A DNA stretch of 64,000 nt from Rhodobacter sp. (GTDB lineage Bacteria > Pseudomonadota > Alphaproteobacteria > Rhodobacterales > Rhodobacteraceae), in assembly GCA_020637515.1 (NCBI GenBank), contig JACKKG010000001.1, positions 1,766,501-1,830,500 on the forward strand, in the 5' to 3' direction. Below, in pieces: positions 25,459-34,426 of this stretch. The position numbers were made by a program, and so were the translations under genes. The notes beneath the pieces are model-generated. The model was given only the letters and a program-made list of their open reading frames with translations, was not told the DNA's origin and did not search any database. The stretch's first letter is position 1; each line of letters begins with the position of its first letter.

Positions 25459-26240
25459 AGATCTGGTGGCAAAGCTTTATCGATTCGCAGACGAGCGAAG
25501 CCTATATCGCGCGGCTGACGACCTATTTGAACACCATCGCCAGCCCGGGCACCACGGTCGAGGTGCACGGCATCACGCCGCCGGATCGCGGCTTTTCGCG
25601 ACTGTCCGAGTTTCGCTGCGCGATCAGCGCCATCAACAACGGGATCGAGGCCGCCGAGCGTGGCTATGACGCCGTCGTCATGGGTCATTTCCAGGACCCG
25701 GGCCTTTACGAGCTGAAATCCGCGGTCGCGATTCCGGTGATCGGCACGGGCGAGGCGACGCTGCATCTGGCCGCGCAATACGGTCGGCACCTGGGCTTGG
25801 TAACGCTGGACGATGTGTATCGCGCGATGCACCGCGAGCAGGCCGATCTCTACGGGTTGGGCGGCCGCGTTACGCATGTAGCCGGGCTCAATGTCGAACC
25901 GTCGGATTTTTCGGCGGCTTTTGCGGGCGACGATGCGGCCCAGGCGCGCATGATTGCCGCGCTGCGCGCGGTCGCCGAGCCGATGGTGGCGGGCGGCGCG
26001 GATGTCATCATCCCGGCGGGGGTGTTGCCCGGGTTGCTGGTCAGCGCCGAATTCGGGCTGCGGATCGGTCACGCGCCGGTGGTGAACTGCGCGGCGGTGG
26101 CGCTCATGCAGGCCGAGATGCAGGTGCGTCTGCGCGCGCTCAACGGGTTGGACCTGGCCGGCGGCGGCTATTGCGCTCGCGCCCCGGCGAACGCCGTGGC
26201 CGATTTCCGCGCGCTGGCCGCCCGGGGCGTGGGGCAGTGA
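25455..26240 (+). CDS. Asp/Glu/hydantoin racemase-like protein without the catalytic cysteines
   Basis: A 261-residue protein of the Asp/Glu racemase superfamily. The block that normally contains the first catalytic Cys reads VVMGHFQDPGL, with His78 where Cys is usual. The second Cys site reads ADVIIPAGVLPGL and also lacks Cys. The rest of the fold is kept (VIGTGEATLHLAAQYGRHLGLVT, APVVNCAAVALM). A two-base racemase mechanism is therefore unlikely; a lyase, isomerase or decarboxylase activity is possible but unproven. Coupled at both ends by 4-base overlaps. Confidence 0.78.
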   Translation: MKIWWQSFIDSQTSEAYIARLTTYLNTIASPGTTVEVHGITPPDRGFSRLSEFRCAISAINNGIEAAERGYDAVVMGHFQDPGLYELKSAVAIPVIGTGEATLHLAAQYGRHLGLVTLDDVYRAMHREQADLYGLGGRVTHVAGLNVEPSDFSAAFAGDDAAQARMIAALRAVAEPMVAGGADVIIPAGVLPGLLVSAEFGLRIGHAPVVNCAAVALMQAEMQVRLRALNGLDLAGGGYCARAPANAVADFRALAARGVGQ

Positions 26241-27877
26241 CGCGCGCTGCCTCGCCTGCGGCCCTGCTGGCGCAGCAGGCGCAGGTCTTTGGCGCGTCTG
26301 CGCTGTTCGTGATCCCCGCCGCCGTCGCAGACCTTTGGGGCGAGGCGCGCCGGACCTGGACCTATGCCGAGGCACAGGCCCAGGTCGAAACCCTGCGCGC
26401 GGCGTATCGCGCGGCGGGTTTCGGCCCCGGTCACCGCGTGGCGCTGCTGCTGGAAAACCGGCCCGCGCATTTCCTGCACTGGCTGGCGCTGAACGGGTTG
26501 GGGGTCTGCGTGGTCCCGCTGAACCCGGACGCGGCAGCGGACGAACTGGCGTGGATCCTGGCGCATTCCGATGCCGGTCTGATCGTCACCTTGTCGCAGC
26601 GACGGGACCAGGTCGCGGGCCTGGGGGTGCCGGTCCTGCTGGACGGCGATACCCCGCCCGCGGTGCCCGCGGCTGGCGATGGCGGCCAGCATTGCGCGCT
26701 GATCTACACCTCGGGAACCTCGGGCAGGCCCAAGGGGTGCCAGTTGTCCGACGCCTATTTCATGGCCTGGGCCGACTGGTATCTGGCGCAGCCCGAGCCG
26801 ATCGCGCTGCGCCCCGGGCGCGAACGGCTGCTGACCCCGATGCCGTGCTTTCACGTCAACGCGATGGGCAACAGTTTCATGGGGATGCTGGCCAGCGGCG
26901 GGGCGCAGATCATCGTCGATCGCTTTCATCCGCGCCAATGGTGGGACACCGCGATCGAGACGGGGGCAACCTGTTTCCACTATCTCGGCGTCATGCCCGC
27001 GATGCTGCTCAACCTGCCGCCGGCGCCGCATGACCGGGCGCACGGGCTGCGGTTCGGGTCTGGCGGCGGCGTCCACCCCGACAACCACGCGGCGTTCGAA
27101 GCGCGCTTTGGCGTGCCTCTGATCGAAGGTTGGGCGATGACCGAGACCGGCGGCGCCTGCATCCTCTCGTCGTTGCCCGGTCCGCGCCATGTCGGCACCC
27201 GCTGCATCGGCCGCGCCGACCGACCCGGCCCGAAGATGGAGGTGCGCCTGATCGACGGGCTGGACCGCGAGCTTGTCGGCGAGGGCGAAGGCGAGATGTG
27301 CGTGCGCGCGGCGGGCCCGGACCCGACCGCCGGGCTGTTCAGCGGGTATCTGAAGGACCCGGTCGCCACCGACGCCGCCTGGCAGGACGGTTGGCTGCGC
27401 ACCGGCGACGTGGTGCGGCGCGGCCCGGACGGCGCGCTGCATTTCGTGGACCGGCGGCGCAACGTGATCCGCCGCTCGGGCGAGAATATCGCCGCGCTCG
27501 AGGTCGAGGGCGTCCTGGCCAGCCACCCCGACGTGGCGCAGGTCGTGGTCGTGGCGCTGCCGGACCCGGTGCGCGAGGAAGAGGTGATGGCCGTCGTCGT
27601 CCCCCAGGCCGGGACCGAGGGCGGCGCGCTGGCCCGGGCGCTTTTCGCGCATTGCGCGGACAAGCTGGCCTATTTCAAGGTGCCCGGTCTGGTGATGTTC
27701 CGCGACGCGCTGCCGGTGACCAGCACGCAGAAGATGCGTCGCGTCAGCGCCACGGCCTTTGCCGCGAACCCTCTGACCGACCCACGCGCGCATGATTTCC
27801 GCGCCGAAAAGCAGGGCCTGCGACGTCAGACCACGCCTGCCCACGCCCCAGCAGAGGAGGATCGCGTCGACCCCTGA
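26237..27877 (+). CDS. AMP-dependent acyl-CoA ligase 2
   Basis: A 546-residue ANL enzyme, a paralogue of the ligase at 20222. It has IYTSGTSGRPKGC as the phosphate loop, GWAMTETGG, WLRTGDV, DRRRNVIRRSGENI and the C-terminal Lys in STQKMRRV. The start is GTG 26237, overlapping the stop of the racemase-like gene (GTGA); a longer frame from 26171 has no support. It extends about 20 residues past the usual end. Two ligases in one operon suggest that either two acids or an early and a late intermediate are activated. Confidence 0.92.
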   Translation: MTRAASPAALLAQQAQVFGASALFVIPAAVADLWGEARRTWTYAEAQAQVETLRAAYRAAGFGPGHRVALLLENRPAHFLHWLALNGLGVCVVPLNPDAAADELAWILAHSDAGLIVTLSQRRDQVAGLGVPVLLDGDTPPAVPAAGDGGQHCALIYTSGTSGRPKGCQLSDAYFMAWADWYLAQPEPIALRPGRERLLTPMPCFHVNAMGNSFMGMLASGGAQIIVDRFHPRQWWDTAIETGATCFHYLGVMPAMLLNLPPAPHDRAHGLRFGSGGGVHPDNHAAFEARFGVPLIEGWAMTETGGACILSSLPGPRHVGTRCIGRADRPGPKMEVRLIDGLDRELVGEGEGEMCVRAAGPDPTAGLFSGYLKDPVATDAAWQDGWLRTGDVVRRGPDGALHFVDRRRNVIRRSGENIAALEVEGVLASHPDVAQVVVVALPDPVREEEVMAVVVPQAGTEGGALARALFAHCADKLAYFKVPGLVMFRDALPVTSTQKMRRVSATAFAANPLTDPRAHDFRAEKQGLRRQTTPAHAPAEEDRVDP

Positions 27878-27984
27878 CACGACATGAGATGACCTGACCC
27901 ACCGGCACGATACGGCGGTCGTCAAGCAAGACCGGAACCCCCGGGACACCGCCCTGTCCGACAGAACCAACACGGAGTCACACC

Positions 27985-28959
27985 ATGAAGTTCCTTTATT
28001 CCGCGGCGCTCGCCGCAACCCTCGCCTTGACCGCGCAGACCGCGGTGGCCGAGGACGTGATCAACGCCGTCCACTTCACGCCGGCCTCGACCGATTTCTC
28101 GCAAGAGTTCCTGCGCTTCGTCGAAGCGGTGAACACCCGTGGCGAAGGCATCGTCCGGATCGACGTGCGCGGCGGACCCGAAGTGATCCCCAGCCCGCAG
28201 CTTGGCACCGCCCAGCAATCGGGCCTGATCGACATGATCCACAACCCCGCCGGCCTGTATCTTGAGCTGGTGCCCGAGGGCGAGGTGCTGTCGGCCGGGT
28301 CGGTCTCGCCGATGGAAGCGCGCGAGAACGGCGGCTGGGATCTTCTGTCGTCGATCTACCAGGAAAAGGCCAACGCGCGGCTGATCGCGCATCTCGATGC
28401 CTCGGCCGGGTTCCATATCTGGACTGTGGACGAGCCGCAGCTCGATGCCGACGGGATGATCGATTTCTCGGGGTTGGTGCTGCGTGCCTCGCCGCTCTAT
28501 CGCACCTTCTTCGAGACGCTGGGCGCGACCTTCGTCATCCTGCCCGGGTCCGAGGTCTACACCTCGCTCGAGCGGGGCGTGATCAACGGCCTTGCCTATC
28601 CGGCGCTGGGCTATCACGCGTTTGGCTGGGACCGTTTTACCCGCTACCGGGTCGATCCGTCCTTTTTCCGGATGGACGTGCTGATCTCGATGAACAACGA
28701 TGCGTTCGAGGCCCTCTCGCCCGAGGCGCAGCAGATCATCCTGGAGACCGGTCGCGAGTTCGAGCGCACCAGCTACGAGGAAACCGCCGCCCTGGCCGAA
28801 CGTCTGCGGCAGGAGATGGTGGATCTTGGCCAGCAGGTCGTCGAGATGACCGGCGAGGGCCGCGCGCGGTTCCTCGAGACCGCGGCCAATGCCTCGTGGC
28901 AGCGGATGGAAGCGCGTGATCCGACCCATGTGGCCGAACTGCGCGCGCTCTTCCAGTAA
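27985..28959 (+). CDS. TRAP transporter solute-binding protein (DctP family), system 2
   Basis: A 324-residue periplasmic binding protein. Signal peptide residues 1 to about 22 (ending AVA), then a DctP fold: HFTPASTDFSQEFLRF, PSPQLGTAQQSGLIDM, and SLERGVINGLAYP, the usual ligand-binding segment. GGAG lies 8 bases upstream of the start. The sequence is clearly different from the DctP at 13740, so it should bind a different ligand or the same ligand with another affinity. It follows ligase 2 after 107 bases. Confidence 0.9.
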   Translation: MKFLYSAALAATLALTAQTAVAEDVINAVHFTPASTDFSQEFLRFVEAVNTRGEGIVRIDVRGGPEVIPSPQLGTAQQSGLIDMIHNPAGLYLELVPEGEVLSAGSVSPMEARENGGWDLLSSIYQEKANARLIAHLDASAGFHIWTVDEPQLDADGMIDFSGLVLRASPLYRTFFETLGATFVILPGSEVYTSLERGVINGLAYPALGYHAFGWDRFTRYRVDPSFFRMDVLISMNNDAFEALSPEAQQIILETGREFERTSYEETAALAERLRQEMVDLGQQVVEMTGEGRARFLETAANASWQRMEARDPTHVAELRALFQ

Positions 28960-28965
28960 GCGTTC

Positions 28966-28997
28966 CGGGGCGCGCCCTGCGCAAAGGGCGCGCCCCG
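28966..28997 (+). promoter_or_regulatory. Strong intercistronic hairpin between dctP2 and dctQ2
   Basis: CGGGGCGCGCCC and GGGCGCGCCCCG form a perfect 12-bp stem with an 8-base loop TGCGCAAA, 6 bases after the dctP2 stop codon. There is no T-run. In binding-protein transport operons such a hairpin commonly shields the upstream mRNA from 3' exonucleases, so that binding protein is made in excess. That role is inferred here. The first TRAP operon has no such structure. Confidence 0.7.
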
Positions 28998-29043
28998 ACT
29001 CACCTGGCCGTGCTATACGGTGCAAAGGTGTCGAGGGAAGCGA

Positions 29044-29556
29044 ATGAAAACCATATTTGACCTGTCCGGCCGGCTTTGCTGGGTCTTGTCGGTCATCGCG
29101 CGGGCCCTGATCGGCCTGCTTGTGCTGATCGTCGTTGCCGATGTCGCCGTGCGCAATTTCGGGTTCAGACCGTTGAGCTGGGCGGTGAACAGCTCGGAAT
29201 TGCTGCTGCTCTACATCACGTTTTTTTCCATTCCCTGGTTGGTGCGCAACAAAGGGCATGTGTTCGTGAGCTTCCTGCGCATCGCGCTGTCGGACGCCGG
29301 AAAGCGCGTGCTGGCCAGGATCGTGTATCTGGGGTGCGTGGCGCTCTGTCTCTACCTGGGTTGGGTCGCACTGACATCGATGCAGCTGGCGATTGCGCGC
29401 AACACCTATGAAATGCGCAACTTCGACATCCCCAAATGGGTGATCTTCGCGCCGATGACGCTGGCCTTCTTCCTGGCCGCGCTGGAATGGCTGCGCTTCG
29501 CACTGGGGTTCGACGATTACTACGACAGCGACCCGCTGGCGAACGGGGGACACTGA
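29044..29556 (+). CDS. TRAP transporter small membrane subunit (DctQ family), system 2
   Basis: A 170-residue membrane protein with four hydrophobic helices. The family core is LSWAVNSSELLLLYITFFSIPW, and the C-terminal helix sits at IFAPMTLAFFLAALEWL. The start at 29044 has GAGGGAAG just upstream. It lies 3 bases before dctM2 and 84 bases after dctP2. Confidence 0.88.
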   Translation: MKTIFDLSGRLCWVLSVIARALIGLLVLIVVADVAVRNFGFRPLSWAVNSSELLLLYITFFSIPWLVRNKGHVFVSFLRIALSDAGKRVLARIVYLGCVALCLYLGWVALTSMQLAIARNTYEMRNFDIPKWVIFAPMTLAFFLAALEWLRFALGFDDYYDSDPLANGGH

Positions 29557-29559
29557 GAC

Positions 29560-30876
29560 ATGGACTGGCTCTATCCGTTTTCCTTTCTCATCGGCTCGAT
29601 TCTGGTGCTGATGGGGCTGGGCCTGCCGGTGGCCTTTGCGTTCTTCGCCACCAACATCGCCGGCCTGTTCCTGTTCTTCGGCGGCGCGCGCGGCGTGACG
29701 CAGATGGTCTCCAACTTCTCGGATGCGATCACCACCTACGCGCTGGCGCCGCTGCCGATGTTCCTGGTCATGGGCAGCCTGTTCTTTCGCTCGGGCCTGG
29801 GCGAGAGGGTCATTCAGGCGCTCGATCTGGCGGTCGGCAATCTGCGGGGGCGCTTGTCGCTGGTCACGCTGGGCGCGGGTGCCGTCTTTGCCGCGCTGTC
29901 CGGTTCAAGCCTGGCGAACGCCGGGATGATGGGCAGCCTGATGGCGCCCGAGATGCTGAAACGCAACTACAAGCCGCACATGGCCTATGGCCCGATCCTG
30001 GGCGCGGGCAGTCTGGCCGTGGTCATCCCGCCTTCGGCGCTGGCGGTGCTGCTTGGGTCGCTGGCCGAAATCAACGTGGGCGCGCTGCTGATCGCGGGGA
30101 TCATCCCCGGCCTGATCCTGATGGTGCTGTTCGTCGGGCTCATCTTCGTGCAGACCGGCATCGACCCCGAGGCCGCCCCGCAATACCCGGTGCCCCAGGT
30201 CAGCGGCTGGACCAAGCTGCGGGCCGTGTCCCTGAACATCCTGCCGATGAGCTTTCTGGTCTTTTGCGTGGTTGGCACGATCATCCTGGGCATTGCCACC
30301 CCCACCGAAAGCGCCGCCCTGGGCTGCATGGGCGTCGTCGTGCTGCTGCTGGTCTATCGCAAGTTCAGCTGGGCCGTGATCTGGCGATCGCTGGACGACG
30401 CGATGAAGGTCACGGCGATGACCTTCCTCATCATCACCGCCTCGACCACCTTCAGCCAGATCTTCGCGTTTTCGGGGGCGTCGAACGGGTTCATCAGCAC
30501 GATCACGGGAATCGACCTGGGGCCCTATGGCGTGTTGCTGATGATGATCGTCGTGATCCTGGTGCTGGGGATGTTCATGGACCAGGTGTCGATGATGCTG
30601 ATCACCATTCCGCTGTTCATGCCCATCGCGCAGCTCTATCACTTCGACCCGGTCTGGTTCGGCCTGATGCTGCTGCTGGCCTTCGAGGTCGGGTTCGTCA
30701 CGCCGCCCTTTGGCCTGCTGCTGTATATCGTGCTGGGCGTGGCGCCCGCGGGAACGTCGCTGCGCACCATCGCGCTGTCGGCGGCGCCCTATGTCTGCCT
30801 GACGCTGTTCCTGATCTTCCTGATCGCCATGGTGCCGCAACTGGCGCTGTTCCTGCCCAACATGATGGCGCCATGA
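29560..30876 (+). CDS. TRAP transporter large membrane subunit (DctM family), system 2
   Basis: A 438-residue permease with about 12 helices. Family landmarks are PMFLVMGSLFFRSGL, ALSGSSLANAGMMGS, IPPSALAVLLGS, LGMFMDQVSMMLITIPLFMPI and FEVGFVTPPFGLLLYIV. It is clearly a second, separate system rather than a copy of the DctM at 15273, because the helices differ in detail. It starts 3 bases after dctQ2 and ends 1 base before the EthD gene. Confidence 0.93.
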   Translation: MDWLYPFSFLIGSILVLMGLGLPVAFAFFATNIAGLFLFFGGARGVTQMVSNFSDAITTYALAPLPMFLVMGSLFFRSGLGERVIQALDLAVGNLRGRLSLVTLGAGAVFAALSGSSLANAGMMGSLMAPEMLKRNYKPHMAYGPILGAGSLAVVIPPSALAVLLGSLAEINVGALLIAGIIPGLILMVLFVGLIFVQTGIDPEAAPQYPVPQVSGWTKLRAVSLNILPMSFLVFCVVGTIILGIATPTESAALGCMGVVVLLLVYRKFSWAVIWRSLDDAMKVTAMTFLIITASTTFSQIFAFSGASNGFISTITGIDLGPYGVLLMMIVVILVLGMFMDQVSMMLITIPLFMPIAQLYHFDPVWFGLMLLLAFEVGFVTPPFGLLLYIVLGVAPAGTSLRTIALSAAPYVCLTLFLIFLIAMVPQLALFLPNMMAP

Positions 30877-30877
30877 C

Positions 30878-31570
30878 ATGAGCTTTGCCCTGGCGCTGTT
30901 CTATCACCCTGAGCCCGGCCACGAGGCACCGCCGGACGGGGCCGCGCTGCGGTCCCGGCTGGCGCAACTCGGGGGGTTGCAGGACGCCCTGATCTTCACA
31001 CCGGCGGCCGCGCAGGATCGCTATGTGGATGACGGGCCGCCGCCGATGCTGGGCCTGCAACTGCATTTCGCCCGGCTCGAGGACCTCGAGGCCGCCGCCT
31101 GCGCTGGTGGCGAGGTGCAGGGTCTGGCGGGGCTGGCGGACCGCGCGCAACCGCGCGTCACCGCGCAGGCGTTCTGGCGGCGGCGTTGGCCCGTGCCCGC
31201 GCCCTGGGCGCCGGGCAGGACCCCGCCGCGCAGCTGTTCCTACGTGGTGCATTACCCCGGACCGGCCCGCGACCCCAACGCCTGGCATTCGCATTACATG
31301 GCGTCGCACCCGCCGTTGTTTCAGCAGATGCCGGGCATTCGCGGCATCGAGATCCTGACTCCGGTGGACTGGGTCAGCGGATTGCCGTTTGAAAAGACCG
31401 GCTACCTGCAACGCAACCGGGTCGAATTCGATACGCCGCAGATGTTGCAGGCGGCGCTGCAATCCCCGGTGCGCGACGCGCTGCGCGCGGATTATCACAA
31501 CTTTCCACCCTACGAGGGGGGCGCGGCGCATTTCCCGATGTGGACCGAACGTTTCAGCCCCGCGGGCTGA
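30878..31570 (+). CDS. EthD domain-containing protein (two-barrel)
   Basis: A 230-residue protein whose C-terminal half carries the EthD pattern: YVVHYPGPARDPNAWHSHYMASHPPLFQQMPGIRG followed by the strand YLQRNRVEFDTPQMLQAALQSP and the end HNFPPYEGG. The N-terminal half looks like a weaker repeat of the same fold (ALALFYHPEPGHE). Its start is 1 base past the dctM2 stop, so it is the last gene of the operon. EthD proteins accompany ring- or ether-cleaving pathways, but the catalytic role is unclear. Confidence 0.75.
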   Translation: MSFALALFYHPEPGHEAPPDGAALRSRLAQLGGLQDALIFTPAAAQDRYVDDGPPPMLGLQLHFARLEDLEAAACAGGEVQGLAGLADRAQPRVTAQAFWRRRWPVPAPWAPGRTPPRSCSYVVHYPGPARDPNAWHSHYMASHPPLFQQMPGIRGIEILTPVDWVSGLPFEKTGYLQRNRVEFDTPQMLQAALQSPVRDALRADYHNFPPYEGGAAHFPMWTERFSPAG

Positions 31571-31618
31571 GGCGGGTGGCGGAATCGCGATGGCCGGGAC
31601 AGGGGGCGCGAGGCGTGG

Positions 31619-32350
31619 TCAGGCCCGTTCCAGGGCCTGGATGATCTGCCCGAAATCGTCCGCCTTGAGCGAGGCGCCGCCGACCAGCGCGCCGTCCACA
31701 TTGGCGATGGCGAAAATGTCAGACGCATTCGCGGGGTTCACCGACCCGCCATAAAGCAACATCGTTGCGGCGTCGGGCACCGCGCGGCGCAGGAAATCGT
31801 GCACTTCCGCGATCTGGTCCCGGTCGGGCGTGCGGCCGGTGCCGATCGCCCAGACGGGTTCATAGGCGATGACGGTGTTCGACGCGGTGGCGCCGTCGGG
31901 CAGGGACCCGGCCAATTGCGCGCCGATCACGCCCAGGGTTTCACCGGCGTCACGCTGGGCCTCGGTCTCGCCCAGGCAGACCACCGCGACCAGCCCGACC
32001 TGCCAGGCGGCGCGGACCTTGGCCGCCACGTCGGCGTCGGTTTCGCCGTGGTCCGCCCGCCGTTCCGAATGGCCCACGATCACATGCGACGCGCCCGCGT
32101 CGGCCAGCATGGCGGCCGCGATATCGCCGGTGTGCGCGCCTTTGGGCGCGGCGTGGCAATCCTGCCCGCCCAGCGCCACGGCGCTGCCTTTCAGGGCCTC
32201 GGCCATCGGCGCCAGCAAGGTCGCGGGCGGACAGAGCAGCACCCCCACCGAGGGCGCGGGATGCGCGGCGGCCAGCGCGCGCGCCTCGTCGAGATGGGCG
32301 CGCAGCCCGTTCATCTTCCAGTTGCCGGCGGCGAGTTTGCGTCTGCTCAT
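31619..32350 (-). CDS. tpiA: Triosephosphate isomerase
   Basis: A glycolytic enzyme interconverting glyceraldehyde 3-phosphate and dihydroxyacetone phosphate. The 243-residue protein has GNWKMN (substrate Lys) near the start, VIVGHSERR (catalytic His), AYEPVWAIGTG (catalytic Glu) and the C-terminal phosphate loop LLYGGSVNPAN. ATG 32350 is preceded by GGAGAGG. It marks the return to core genes after the catabolic region and is divergent from ilvD. Confidence 0.97.
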   Translation of the reverse strand: MSRRKLAAGNWKMNGLRAHLDEARALAAAHPAPSVGVLLCPPATLLAPMAEALKGSAVALGGQDCHAAPKGAHTGDIAAAMLADAGASHVIVGHSERRADHGETDADVAAKVRAAWQVGLVAVVCLGETEAQRDAGETLGVIGAQLAGSLPDGATASNTVIAYEPVWAIGTGRTPDRDQIAEVHDFLRRAVPDAATMLLYGGSVNPANASDIFAIANVDGALVGGASLKADDFGQIIQALERA

Positions 32351-32480
32351 GGACCTCTCCCTGTCTTTCCCCCGTGTTACCGCGCCACCCCCCTCAGGCC
32401 AAGCCCGCAACGCGTCGAACCCTTGTTCGAAGCCCCTTGCTGCGGTATCGAGACGCACGAACCAGCACGAGGATTGACCC

Positions 32481-34322
32481 ATGCCGCACTATCGTTCCCG
32501 TCGATCCACCCACGGGCGCAACATGGCCGGGGCGCGCGGCCTCTGGCGCGCGACCGGCATGACCGACAGCGACTTCGGCAAACCGATCATCGCCGTCGTG
32601 AACTCGTTCACGCAATTCGTCCCGGGGCATGTCCACCTCAAGGACCTGGGCCAGATGGTCGCCCGCGAGATCGAGGCGGCCGGCGGCGTGGCCAAGGAAT
32701 TCAACACGATCGCGGTGGATGACGGCATCGCCATGGGGCACGACGGGATGCTCTATTCGCTGCCCTCGCGCGAATTGATCGCCGACAGCGTGGAATACAT
32801 GGTCAACGCCCATTGCGCCGACGCGATGGTCTGCATCTCGAACTGCGACAAGATCACGCCCGGCATGATGATGGCGGCGATGCGCCTGAACATTCCGACG
32901 ATCTTCGTTTCGGGCGGCCCGATGGAGGCCGGAAAGGTCCAGATCGGCGATCTGGTGAAATCGGTGGACCTGATCGACGCGATGATCGTCGCCGCCGACG
33001 ACAGCTATTCCGACGAACAGGTCGATGCGTTCGAACAGAACGCCTGCCCGACCTGCGGGTCGTGTTCGGGGATGTTCACCGCCAATTCGATGAACTGCCT
33101 GGCCGAGGCGATGGGCCTGGCGCTGCCGGGCAACGGGTCGATGCTGGCGACCCACGCCGACCGCAAGGCGATCTTCCTGGAGGCCGGGCGCCGCATCGTC
33201 GAGATCACCAAGGCGCATTACGAGCGCGACGAACCCGGCTATCTGCCGCGCGAGGTCGCGAGTTTCGAGGCCTTTGAGAACGCGATGTCGCTGGACATCG
33301 CCATGGGCGGTTCGACGAACACCGTGCTGCACCTTCTGGCCATCGCCTACGAGGGCAAGGTCAACTTCACCATGGACGACATCGACCGGCTCAGCCGCAA
33401 GGTGCCGGTGCTGTGCAAGGTGGCGCCCTCGGTCGCCGACGTCCATATGGAAGATGTGCACCGCGCCGGCGGGATCATGGGCATCCTGGGCGAGATGTAT
33501 CGCGGCGGACTCTTGCATGGCCACGCGCGCACGGTGCATTCGGCCACCATGGCCGAGGCCCTTGCGAAATGGGACATCAAGACCGCGAACGATCCCAAGG
33601 TGGACGAATTCTACCGCGCGGCCCCCGGGGGGGTGCGCACCACCCAGGCGTTCAGCACCGAAAACCGCTACAAGACGCTGGATGCCGACCGCACCAAGGG
33701 CGTGATCCGCACGGTCGAAAACGCGTTTTCAAAGGATGGCGGCCTGGCGGTGCTGTTCGGGAACATCGCCGAGAACGGCTGCATCGTGAAGACGGCGGGC
33801 GTGGACGATTCGATCCTGAAATTCTCGGGCACGGCCAAGGTCTATGAATCGCAGGACGCGGCGGTGAACGGCATCCTGACGGGCAAGGTCGCGGCCGGCG
33901 AGGTCGTGGTGATCCGCTACGAGGGGCCGCAGGGCGGTCCGGGGATGCAGGAGATGCTGTATCCCACCAGCTACCTGAAATCGAAAGGGCTGGGCAAGGC
34001 CTGCGCGCTCCTGACCGACGGGCGGTTCTCGGGGGGGACCTCGGGGCTGTCGATCGGCCATGTGTCGCCCGAGGCGGCCGAGGGCGGCCTGATCGGTCTG
34101 GTCGAGACCGGCGACCGCATCGACATCGACATCCCGAACCGCACCATCCACCTGGCGGTCGATGACGCCACGCTTGAGGCGCGGCGCGCGGCGAAGGGCG
34201 CCTTGCCCTGGAAACCGGCCGAAATCCGCAAGCGTGCGGTGTCCACCGCGCTCAAGGCCTATGCGATGCTGGCATCCTCGGCCGCCAAGGGCGGCGTGCG
34301 TATCCTGCCGGGTGACGAGTGA
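32481..34322 (+). CDS. ilvD: Dihydroxy-acid dehydratase
   Basis: An iron-sulfur enzyme of branched-chain amino acid synthesis that dehydrates dihydroxy acids to 2-oxo acids. The 613-residue length is standard. Cluster cysteines are in CISNCDKITPGM (around residues 114-125) and ACPTCGSCSGMFTANSM (around 190). The C-terminal LTDGRFSGGTSGLSIGHVSPEA is typical. The ribosome site is the weak GAGG about 8 bases upstream. A 9-bp hairpin follows the stop. Confidence 0.97.
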   Translation: MPHYRSRRSTHGRNMAGARGLWRATGMTDSDFGKPIIAVVNSFTQFVPGHVHLKDLGQMVAREIEAAGGVAKEFNTIAVDDGIAMGHDGMLYSLPSRELIADSVEYMVNAHCADAMVCISNCDKITPGMMMAAMRLNIPTIFVSGGPMEAGKVQIGDLVKSVDLIDAMIVAADDSYSDEQVDAFEQNACPTCGSCSGMFTANSMNCLAEAMGLALPGNGSMLATHADRKAIFLEAGRRIVEITKAHYERDEPGYLPREVASFEAFENAMSLDIAMGGSTNTVLHLLAIAYEGKVNFTMDDIDRLSRKVPVLCKVAPSVADVHMEDVHRAGGIMGILGEMYRGGLLHGHARTVHSATMAEALAKWDIKTANDPKVDEFYRAAPGGVRTTQAFSTENRYKTLDADRTKGVIRTVENAFSKDGGLAVLFGNIAENGCIVKTAGVDDSILKFSGTAKVYESQDAAVNGILTGKVAAGEVVVIRYEGPQGGPGMQEMLYPTSYLKSKGLGKACALLTDGRFSGGTSGLSIGHVSPEAAEGGLIGLVETGDRIDIDIPNRTIHLAVDDATLEARRAAKGALPWKPAEIRKRAVSTALKAYAMLASSAAKGGVRILPGDE

Positions 34323-34332
34323 GCCCTGCATC

Positions 34333-34353
34333 GGGGCGCCCGCGGGGCGCCCC
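34333..34353 (+). terminator. Terminator-like hairpin after ilvD
   Basis: GGGGCGCCC and GGGCGCCCC form a perfect 9-bp stem with a 3-base loop, 11 bases after the ilvD stop. No T-run follows, so it may be a transcript-end stabiliser rather than an efficient terminator. Confidence 0.45.
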
Positions 34354-34426
34354 CATCGCCCGGGGAACGCGCGGCGCGTCCCGCTTGGCGCCGCCCGCCC
34401 GCCCCATGCATCGGGCGAGCCTGCCC

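Noticed and set aside
28960..28997. dctP2-dctQ2 hairpin as a true terminator
   Set aside because: No T-run follows and the rest of the TRAP operon lies downstream on the same strand, so full termination is unlikely.
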